A stretch of DNA of 12,405 bases from an uncultured Alphaproteobacteria bacterium. GTDB taxonomy: Bacteria > Pseudomonadota > Alphaproteobacteria > GCA-2731375. Where the stretch lies: positions 1-12,405 of the forward strand of contig CAJWZI010000021.1 in the NCBI GenBank assembly GCA_913049615.1. Reading direction: 5' to 3'. The notes below the pieces were generated by a model that did not search any database, was not told the DNA's origin, and was given only the letters and a program-made list of their open reading frames with translations. Position 1 is the stretch's first letter. Every line of letters begins with the position of its first letter. Positions 5,844 through 11,603 of the stretch are shown here, piece by piece. A program made the translations under genes and the position numbers.

Positions 5844-7451
5844 CTAAGCCGGCGCTGCAGCGCCGTCGCGCCGACTGTCGGCAGCGCCAGTTAGCGCGCC
5901 ACTCTCAGGGTCGCGCGCGACGGCCTGCATACCGCCGGTACGCCAAGAGAATTCGGGCAACAGGATGATATCGTGTCCGCGCGCCGATAGCTCGACGCAG
6001 ACGGGGTGCGGAACGCGGCACTCCAGATATATCTGCTTGCCATCCCACATACGGGCCCTGGGCATATCGATCGCGTCCTGTAGGTCGAGGCCAAAATCGA
6101 CATACCCTACCATCGCCTGGACCTGGGTCTGCAAGATACCGTAACTACCCGGCGTGCCTAGTGCCAGTATCCCTTCGCCGTTGCGGGTAGAGATGGACGG
6201 AGCAAGGCACATCGCCATGCGTTGACCCGGCTGCAAGGCGTTGGGCGAGGCGGGGTCCAAATCCGTCCAGTTCAGAAAGTTGTTTAGAATTACGCCAGTG
6301 CCTGGAACCATTACGCCGGAACCGTAGGCGGAGCCGAGGCTTTGTGTGAGGCACACCATGTTACCCTCAGCATCGGCGACCGATATCGAGGTGGTGTTCT
6401 CCTTCGCCGCGTCGGCGATATAGTCTGCATCACCAGACCATTTCTCGGTTAGCCCGACCACCGGGACGCCGTCACCTGCACGGTCAACCTGAGCAGCAAT
6501 ATCTGCAAGCAACGCTTCGGCGTCTTTCGGGCTGCAGCGGTTATGTTCAATGCGTAATCCGGCAGCAATGCGGATCGCGCGGAAGACGAGGTCGAGATGC
6601 GGCGCGCTGAGCAATCCCAAAGATTCGATGTCGAACGAATCAAGAATGCGCAAGGCCAGTAGGAATTGAAAAGACTCCGCCGGCGGCGGTGGCACATGGA
6701 TTAACCGGTCACGATAGGTTGCCTTGATGGGTGTTTCGATCAACGGTTCGACGGCTTGCAAATCTCTTGGAGCGATTACGCCGCCGACCAATTGCATGTG
6801 CCGCGTGAGCCGTTCGCCGAGTTCACCGGTATATAAATAGCCGATACCCTGTTTGGCAATTTTTTCCAATGTCCCGGCCAGATCATGCAGTTTCAGGATA
6901 TCCCCGGGTTTCCATCCACGGTCAGGTTCGAACACCCGGCGCCACTCGGGATCCTTGATTCGGTCATTTTGGTCGACGGTCTCGGCAACGAAAAATTTCG
7001 AGACTGGATAGCCGTCCGAGGCGAGACAAATTGCGGGTTGTAGCACATCCGGGAAGCTCAGCTTTCCGTATCGGCTTTGTAGTTCGTACCAGCCAGCGAG
7101 GTTTCCAGGCGGGCAGGATGCGAGCGGGCCAGTCATCGCGACCGCGCCATCCATTTCCATAGGGTTCAGTCCAGTCGGTGCAGGCGGGATAAAATCGATG
7201 CAGGCCACTTCGCCGGTCCCCGCACGTAGGAAAGTAGCCGCCCCAGCGCCGGCCAGTCCCGACATAAACGGTTCGACCACATTCAAAGCTACTGCCGTCG
7301 CCGCGACTGCATCGAAGGCATTTCCGCCCCGGCGCAGCATCTCGGCGCCGGCATTCGCCGCCAGCGGGTGCGCGGCGGCGACCATACCACTATTCGCTCG
7401 TATGCTCGGCCGCCCGCCCAGCGACCAGTCGGCATTAGTGAGTTCCAGCAT
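5844..7451 (-). CDS. Gamma-glutamyltransferase-like Ntn-hydrolase proenzyme
   Basis: A 535-residue member of the gamma-glutamyltransferase (GGT) family (T3 Ntn-hydrolases), made as one chain and cut autocatalytically. The large-subunit start (GMVAAAHPLA, then RRGGNAFDA) is clear, and the nucleophile of the small subunit lies in ENTTSISV, the first Thr at residue 353. LGSAYGSG, GTGVILNN and GTPGS follow in family order. Several residues that hold the gamma-glutamyl carboxylate in E. coli GGT appear changed: DFRETAP is DFIPPAP, TLNTTFG is SLGSAYG, and the Ser pair in PLSSM is MAMCL. This fits GGT-like acylases or oxamate-amidohydrolase-like relatives better than true GGT. No signal peptide, unlike periplasmic GGT. 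The frame opens at TTG 7502, but ATG 7451 has a strong GAGAGG (7461-7466) nine bases upstream and is preferred. First gene of the hydrolase operon. Confidence 0.85.
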   Translation of the reverse strand: MLELTNADWSLGGRPSIRANSGMVAAAHPLAANAGAEMLRRGGNAFDAVAATAVALNVVEPFMSGLAGAGAATFLRAGTGEVACIDFIPPAPTGLNPMEMDGAVAMTGPLASCPPGNLAGWYELQSRYGKLSFPDVLQPAICLASDGYPVSKFFVAETVDQNDRIKDPEWRRVFEPDRGWKPGDILKLHDLAGTLEKIAKQGIGYLYTGELGERLTRHMQLVGGVIAPRDLQAVEPLIETPIKATYRDRLIHVPPPPAESFQFLLALRILDSFDIESLGLLSAPHLDLVFRAIRIAAGLRIEHNRCSPKDAEALLADIAAQVDRAGDGVPVVGLTEKWSGDADYIADAAKENTTSISVADAEGNMVCLTQSLGSAYGSGVMVPGTGVILNNFLNWTDLDPASPNALQPGQRMAMCLAPSISTRNGEGILALGTPGSYGILQTQVQAMVGYVDFGLDLQDAIDMPRARMWDGKQIYLECRVPHPVCVELSARGHDIILLPEFSWRTGGMQAVARDPESGALTGAADSRRDGAAAPA

Positions 7452-7749
7452 CTCGTCTTTCCTCTCAGTAGGGTCTCCTTGTTCATCATAGGTCATGACC
7501 AAGGGGCGGCGCAGATGAAGATGGTCTGGTAGCGGACACCAGCCCCAGAAACCATCGTCCTGATAGCAACCAGGGGGCTCATGTACTAAAATTCAAACTG
7601 GACCACTCAATGGGCCCCGACCAGTTCTCTTGATTTTAATTTATTTCCAAATTTGCATTGGGCACAAAATTCAGCCGGCCAATGCGCTCGTATTGGAATT
7701 GCTTGTATATATATAAGCACCGTGTCACTGCACCACCGATAGTATCAAT
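7452..7749 (-). promoter_or_regulatory. Intergenic region between response regulator and GGT-like gene
   Basis: This 298-bp stretch must hold the end of the response-regulator transcript and the promoter of the hydrolase operon, since all flanking genes are on the minus strand. It is AT-rich at 7630-7720. An 18-bp AT-rich dyad lies at 7701-7718 (GCTT...AAGC around a TATA core), and CCAAT (7679-7683) pairs with ATTGG (7692-7696). Neither has a T-run, so neither is a clear terminator. A weak minus-strand promoter pair is possible (TTGAGT around 7610, TAGTAC around 7585), but I do not rely on it. No protein-like frame was found. Confidence 0.3.
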
Positions 7750-8622
7750 CTATGACTTGTGATGATCAGCCTGCGATATACGGCGATAGGCAATGCGCTC
7801 ACCTTGGTCAAGTGCCCCCAGATAATCCGTGCCCTCATTGGGAAAATTACTGGCAGTTATCTCCACCTCAGGCGAAATTTGACCTCCATCTACCAAAACT
7901 GTGATATTTTGCGCTTGAGCGAATATCTTATCTGCAACAGGCTGACAATTATCCCAATTAGTGTGCAGCAACATGACACAGAAAGTATCGTTTGATAACC
8001 GGGCAACTAAATCAGAGGCGCGGGCAATTTTGCTCAACAGATCAGCCAACCCTGCCATCATTGCCTCGGAAGGGTTGAAGCCGTGATCTCTTAACTCCGC
8101 CGCATAATTTTCAACTTGGATAAATAAAAGGGAACCTTTTGTGTGTAGGCGTTCGCTATCTGCGAATGCTACCTCGTAAAATTTCCGGAAACTAGCCCCG
8201 TTAATTACCCCAGTACTCAGGTCCAAACCGGCTCCTTCGAGGAGTATATCTTCTAAGTTTAACAGCCGTTTGTAGGCCCTGATGCTTAGCCGAAATTCTG
8301 CTGAATTGAGAGGCTTATTCAGGTAACTATCGGCGCCTGCTTCAAGACAGGCCATGACTGCGTTTTTTTCTGAAAAATCGGCATAAAACAAAATGTAGGT
8401 ATACCGTGGTCGTTGCAAACTGCGAATTCGTCGACAGATTTCCCATCCGTCCATGCCTGGCAGATCATAATCCATCACCACCATTCGGAATGGTTCTTTA
8501 GCGATCAGATTATAGGCCGCACCACCATCGTGCTCCACCGTGACACGGTGCCCCCAATTTTTTAGCTTCGTCTCGATCAGTCGTGAAAATAATGGATCAC
8601 GATCGACAACAAGAACTCTCAT
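7750..8622 (-). CDS. Response regulator with degenerate GGDEF output domain
   Basis: A 290-residue cytoplasmic two-domain protein. Residues 1-120 are a CheY-like receiver: MRVLVVDRDP, the likely phospho-acceptor Asp 51 in VMDYDLPGMDG, and LNKPL with the conserved Lys. The second acid of the usual DD pair is Arg, and the conserved Thr/Ser strand reads LFYA, so phosphorylation may be altered. Residues 135-285 have the GGDEF-domain layout, but the signature reads SNDTF, so cyclase activity is unlikely. RASD, five residues before it, matches the product-binding I-site RxxD. The protein could sense c-di-GMP or act through protein contacts. The start is either GTG 8625 or ATG 8622; the ATG is chosen, with AAGGGA nine bases upstream. 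It follows the CpaC-like gene by 59 bp and is probably co-transcribed, linking it to Tad pilus control. Confidence 0.82.
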   Translation of the reverse strand: MRVLVVDRDPLFSRLIETKLKNWGHRVTVEHDGGAAYNLIAKEPFRMVVMDYDLPGMDGWEICRRIRSLQRPRYTYILFYADFSEKNAVMACLEAGADSYLNKPLNSAEFRLSIRAYKRLLNLEDILLEGAGLDLSTGVINGASFRKFYEVAFADSERLHTKGSLLFIQVENYAAELRDHGFNPSEAMMAGLADLLSKIARASDLVARLSNDTFCVMLLHTNWDNCQPVADKIFAQAQNITVLVDGGQISPEVEITASNFPNEGTDYLGALDQGERIAYRRISQADHHKS

Positions 8623-8681
8623 CACTCCGCGTCCCTTAAACCAAATTTTACCTTGATGTACTTGGCATAGTCACCGACATA

Positions 8682-9239
8682 CTATTTCTCTTGTTCCTGT
8701 CCGGCCAACAGCGAATTTAGCGAATTTGCAACTGCGTCTAAGTTGTTGCTAGCTTGTGGTTGCCCGGTGACAGTTCCCTGATTACTGGCTGGTATGGTCG
8801 CCGCTGCCGTCGTAGCACCCGTGCCATTTGGCGTAGCTACCGGTACGCACCGGGGGTTACAACTCAGCGTAAATATTTCCTGCCCACGATCAATGGTGAC
8901 GTGTCGTTTTTGCGCCGGGGCAACAATTACTGGGGAAGATATTAAGACTTCGCCTTTGCCGTTAAGGATCATTAGATTAGTTTCGCCTGGCTCTTTTCCC
9001 AATAGAAAAAGCAGACCGTTGTCCTCCATTACCACATCGGCAATATTAGGATTGCCTAGCATGACCACTTTCGGCGTAGCAGAAAGTTGAACAAGCATAG
9101 CCTTGCCTATTTCTACAGTAATAACTTCGGTCGCCTCAATCCTGCCAATAGTAGCACCCAACACTCCGCCTAATGATAAAGCAACGATGATCAGGCGTCG
9201 TAGTAACGCACCAAGCCGCAATCTGAAATTACCCATCAT
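8682..9239 (-). CDS. CpaC-type pilus assembly N-terminal-domain protein (no secretin domain)
   Basis: A 185-residue exported protein. Residues 1-37 form a long signal peptide (RLRLGALLRR, then a hydrophobic core LIIVALSLGGVLGA, with likely cleavage near IEATE). Residues 38-108 match the N-terminal domain of Tad/type II/III secretins: VITVEIGKAMLV, LGNPNIADVVM, LLGKEPGETNLMIL and the closing strand. A true CpaC/RcpA continues with a BON and a secretin domain of several hundred residues; here the protein instead ends in a CNPRC pair (127-131) and a Thr/Ala/Asn/Gln-rich tail. It is therefore a stand-alone periplasmic partner rather than the pore. ATG 9239 or the next codon ATG 9236 could be used; neither has a strong ribosome site, and a large hairpin lies just upstream. 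It is divergent from tadD and followed by the response regulator. Confidence 0.78.
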   Translation of the reverse strand: MMGNFRLRLGALLRRLIIVALSLGGVLGATIGRIEATEVITVEIGKAMLVQLSATPKVVMLGNPNIADVVMEDNGLLFLLGKEPGETNLMILNGKGEVLISSPVIVAPAQKRHVTIDRGQEIFTLSCNPRCVPVATPNGTGATTAAATIPASNQGTVTGQPQASNNLDAVANSLNSLLAGQEQEK

Positions 9240-9251
9240 TTACTCGCAAAT

Positions 9252-9324
9252 CCGATTGATTCCGAATTGGTGGCCTTTTCCCACAAGCACAGACACCACC
9301 AATTGTTTCTCTAAATCAATTCGG
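9252..9324 (-). promoter_or_regulatory. Large hairpin in the leader of the CpaC-like gene
   Basis: Read on the minus strand, the leader contains AATTGGTGG (9304-9296) and CCACCAATT (9273-9265), a perfect 9-bp stem with a 22-base loop. Around it, CCGAATTGATT (9324-9314) pairs with AATCAATCGG (9261-9252) with one bulge. The 3' edge is 12 bases from the start codon. An alternative pairing, CCGAATTG (9324-9317) with CAATTCGG (9269-9262), excludes both stems. It is a plausible translation-control element, or a compound operator in DNA. Confidence 0.45.
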
Positions 9325-9388
9325 GCCATTGACCAACCTGAAGGACACAATATCACGCTCCACCTAACATAAGTAACTTTAAAGATTA

Positions 9389-9418
9389 ATCATAATCCAC
9401 GGTGTGCCAATTGGGTAA
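9389..9418 (-). promoter_or_regulatory. Candidate promoter of the CpaC-like/response-regulator unit
   Basis: On the minus strand a TTACCC hexamer (9418-9413) and TATGAT (9394-9389; five of six match the -10 consensus) are 18 bp apart. Transcription would start near 9382 and give a leader of about 140 bases that includes the hairpin at 9252-9324. The -35 match is poor, so this is tentative. Confidence 0.25.
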
Positions 9419-9500
9419 GTGTTATGGCTCTATAATGGTAGCGATAACAAAACTGCATAGCGTAAAGATCGCCTTTGTATCGCCATTTGCCCCATCGAGT

Positions 9501-9534
9501 CGCATACAGGGTCAAGTGGTCCATGACCTATGCG
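9501..9534. promoter_or_regulatory. Bulged dyad in the tad intergenic region
   Basis: CGCATA (9501-9506) matches TATGCG (9529-9534), and GGTCA (9510-9514) matches TGACC (9524-9528). The two pairs nest into one dyad of 11 bp with a three-base bulge on the left arm and a nine-base centre. A second, tighter GGTC/GACC pair (9518-9521 and 9525-9528) overlaps it. It could be a regulator site or an RNA hairpin. Confidence 0.3.
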
Positions 9535-9608
9535 AAATGAGTTTGCAAGCATAACTTGATACTTCATCTCGGCAAACCAGAGAGAAGTGAGTGCCAGGGC
9601 AATTTATT

Positions 9609-9639
9609 GCAATTCAAGTTGACGGCACACTTGAATTGC
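9609..9639. promoter_or_regulatory. Perfect 11-bp dyad upstream of tadD, operator candidate
   Basis: GCAATTCAAGT (9609-9619) and ACTTGAATTGC (9629-9639) are exact inverted repeats around a nine-base centre. A TTGACG -35-like hexamer (9619-9624) lies inside the centre, with only a poor -10 (TATTTC, 9641-9646) 16 bp downstream. Binding of a dimeric regulator here would cover the promoter of tadD, whose ATG is 64 bp away. A T-rich stretch follows, so a terminator for upstream transcription is the alternative, although the stem is AT-rich. Confidence 0.5.
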
Positions 9640-9702
9640 CTATTTCTCTTTCAGATTTGTATATTATAGGTTCTCACACGAGTTATTATGGGATAGCAGT
9701 GC

Positions 9703-10503
9703 ATGAAGATGAATATTTCCCGCCAACTTGCCACTGGATTTTTGGTTCTGGGTTGCGTCGGCAGTGTCTTGTTGACCGGCTGCGTGGTAGGATCGAAGGT
9801 CGGGAATGAAGAAACGGCGAGCAGGCTAGACCGCAGCCTTTATCAGGCAGCCCAAACTTTTGAGCAAAGGCAGGATTACGCGACCGCCGTCAGATATTAT
9901 CGGAAATTGTATCAGCGTGATGCAAAGGTTGTGAAGGCGGTGGTCGGGCTATCAAGTGGCCTGCGCCACCTGCAACAATCTCGTGAGGCCCAGGCAATTG
10001 TCCTACGGGCACTTAAAGATGCACCCAAAGACGTGTTTTTACGCGCCGAGCAGGGCAAGGTCCAACTGGCCCTGGGAGAACCATTGAAAGCAATTGAAAC
10101 CCTGTCTCTGATCGACACGGAAATTAAGGGCGGGCGTTGGGATATCAAGGTTGCCATGGCCGTCGCCTACGACCGTATAGGTATGTACGAACAGGCCGAG
10201 CGGCGTTATCGTCAGGCTCTGGACTTGTCGCCGGAAAATCCGGTCATCATGAATAATTTTTCTCTGTCCTTGGCCCAAGCCGGAAATTTGTCAGAGGCGC
10301 TGGAGATCTTGGAACGTGCCACAGCCCTGCCCGAGGCGACGCCACGCATGCGGCAGAATCTAGCCCTGCTGTATGCCATGAAAGGGAATTTGACGTTGGC
10401 TGAAATGTACGTGCGACGAGATATGCCACCCAACATTGCGGACCACAATATGGCCTATTACCGAAAATTGCGGGCCAACTTGGCACCTAGCGCAACAAGA
10501 TAA
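9703..10503 (+). CDS. tadD: TadD-like TPR lipoprotein of the Tad pilus system
   Basis: A 266-residue lipoprotein. The N-terminus has a hydrophobic signal sequence ending in the lipobox LLTGC, with Cys 27 as the lipidation site. Val at the next position fits outer-membrane sorting. Residues 45-260 consist of TPR-like helix pairs: AQTFEQRQDYATAVRYYRKL (49-68), a run around 110-135, AVAYDRIGMYEQAERRYRQA (153-172), NFSLSLAQAGNLSEALEIL (185-203) and LALLYAMKGNLTLAEMYV (220-237). TadD proteins are such TPR lipoproteins, needed in assembling the Tad secretin and pilus. The ATG at 9703 follows GGGATAG (9690-9696); ATG 9709 is possible. The gene is transcribed toward tadC and tadB rather than with them and has its own upstream region with a perfect dyad at 9609-9639. 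Assignment to TadD rests on the locus and layout, since TPR sequence alone is generic. Confidence 0.78.
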   Translation: MKMNISRQLATGFLVLGCVGSVLLTGCVVGSKVGNEETASRLDRSLYQAAQTFEQRQDYATAVRYYRKLYQRDAKVVKAVVGLSSGLRHLQQSREAQAIVLRALKDAPKDVFLRAEQGKVQLALGEPLKAIETLSLIDTEIKGGRWDIKVAMAVAYDRIGMYEQAERRYRQALDLSPENPVIMNNFSLSLAQAGNLSEALEILERATALPEATPRMRQNLALLYAMKGNLTLAEMYVRRDMPPNIADHNMAYYRKLRANLAPSATR

Positions 10504-10505
10504 TG

Positions 10506-10522
10506 CCTCTATAGAGAGGTTT
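10506..10522 (+). terminator. Short hairpin just after tadD
   Basis: CCTCT (10506-10510) and AGAGG (10515-10519) form a five-base stem with an ATAG loop, followed by TTT (10520-10522), starting two bases after the tadD stop codon. The stem and T-run are short, so it would be a weak terminator. The rest of the 140-bp convergent gap to tadC shows no other strong signal. Confidence 0.35.
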
Positions 10523-10643
10523 GATGCAGTGCAAAGTGCAATATTGGTTGCCGCATACTAGGGGTTGTCGCTTCCGGAGGTGTGCCTTCGCAAAAGCTAG
10601 CTGCCAAGTCATTGCCGGCCGTCTTGTCCTGGGGCATTTGACC

Positions 10644-11603
10644 TTAGATAGTATCTAATACCTTGATGATGGCTGGGCCAAGTAGCACAACAAACAAAAC
10701 GGGAAGAAAAAATACAATCATCGGTACGGTCAACTGTGCTGGCAGAGCGCCTGCCTTTTGTTCGGCCCGTGACATTCGCTCATCCCGTTGCTCTTCCGAC
10801 AACACGCGCAGGCTGACGCCTATCGCGGTACCGTATCTTTCCGCCTGGACCATGGCTGTCACCAGCGCTTTGATCGCCGGAAGACCAGTGCGCTCGGACA
10901 AATTCAACATGGCCTGACGGCGGTCAGTCAGGAAGGCTAGTTCGGCAGTGGCTAGGCCCAATTCCTCCGATAGCTCGGGTCCTTGGTATTGCAACTCCTT
11001 CGCCACGCGGTGAAGCGCCGCCTCCATGGACAATCCCGCATCTACGCAGATGATCAACAGATCCAGGGCATCGGGAAGGGCCATTTGGATAGCTTTTTGC
11101 CGGTTTTGAATTTTGTTCTTGATTAGGATCTGAGGTAAGAAAAACCCGATCACTGCCGCAGCGAACGAATAGATTAGCTTGGCCGATGGCCCCATCTCCA
11201 CCTTGGCTAAAAAGAATAGATACATGGCGGTCAAAAGGCCGAACAAAATAGGTGCCACGAAACGGAAAAAAGTATAGGTATATAAGTGCGCTTCTGTGCG
11301 CATGCCGGCTTGAGCCAACTTGTTCTTCATTGCGACACTATCGGCAGGGTTGATCAGCCTCAACTTGTCTACCAGATAGGTGACGTAGGAACGACCGCTC
11401 TGCTGTCGCAGCGAAGATGGTTGGTTGGTATACTTCTTCCGCTGCGCTGCGCTCAATTCCTCCCGGCGGGCTGCCACCGCTTTCAGCCGCGAACGCATGT
11501 TGTTGCTGCCTAGCAATGGCATGCCAAGGGCGACAATCGTCAAGAAGGCGCCAATGGTGCCCAGTGCCACGATGATATTTTCGGGTGTGAATAATAAATC
11601 CAT
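10644..11603 (-). CDS. tadC: Tad pilus inner-membrane platform protein TadC
   Basis: A 319-residue type II secretion F-domain protein, the usual length for TadC. Predicted membrane segments lie at about 8-32, 110-132, 143-161 and 290-314. The F domain spans about 176-305, beginning with LPDALDLLIICVDAGLSMEAAL and continuing through ALVTAMVQAERYGTAIG to the conserved end LPAQLTVPMIVFFLPVLF and LGPA. TadC pairs with TadB as the inner-membrane platform on which the Tad ATPase (TadA/CpaF) drives Flp pilus assembly. The ATG overlaps the TadB stop codon by one base (TGATG, 11605-11601), so translation is probably coupled. It ends 140 bp from the convergent tadD gene, and no further minus-strand pilus gene follows, so tadC is probably the last gene of its operon. 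Confidence 0.92.
   Translation of the reverse strand: MDLLFTPENIIVALGTIGAFLTIVALGMPLLGSNNMRSRLKAVAARREELSAAQRKKYTNQPSSLRQQSGRSYVTYLVDKLRLINPADSVAMKNKLAQAGMRTEAHLYTYTFFRFVAPILFGLLTAMYLFFLAKVEMGPSAKLIYSFAAAVIGFFLPQILIKNKIQNRQKAIQMALPDALDLLIICVDAGLSMEAALHRVAKELQYQGPELSEELGLATAELAFLTDRRQAMLNLSERTGLPAIKALVTAMVQAERYGTAIGVSLRVLSEEQRDERMSRAEQKAGALPAQLTVPMIVFFLPVLFVVLLGPAIIKVLDTI

Larger units (their letters stand above)
9240..9702. other. 463-bp divergent intergenic region of the tad locus
   Basis: This region separates the minus-strand CpaC-like gene from plus-strand tadD and must hold both promoters. It contains the leader hairpin (9252-9324), a candidate minus promoter (9389-9418), a bulged dyad (9501-9534) and a perfect dyad (9609-9639). 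I looked for a small Flp pilin gene and found no frame with a pilin-like start and hydrophobic helix on either strand. A TATAAT at 9431-9436 on the plus strand has no partner -35. Confidence 0.5.

Noticed and set aside
7680..7801. Ten-base direct repeat CAATGCGCTC at 7680-7689 and 7792-7801
   Set aside because: One copy is inside the response-regulator coding region and nothing flanks the pair; probably chance.
9403..9411. TTGGCAC on the minus strand, similar to a sigma-54 -24 element
   Set aside because: The GC expected ten bases after the GG is AT, so the -12 element is missing.
9431..9436. Perfect TATAAT on the plus strand
   Set aside because: No acceptable -35 at 16-18 bp and no extended -10; the start would be about 265 bp before tadD.
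9240..9702. Search for a missing Flp pilin gene in the tad intergenic gap
   Set aside because: No frame on either strand shows a short pilin leader with a hydrophobic helix.
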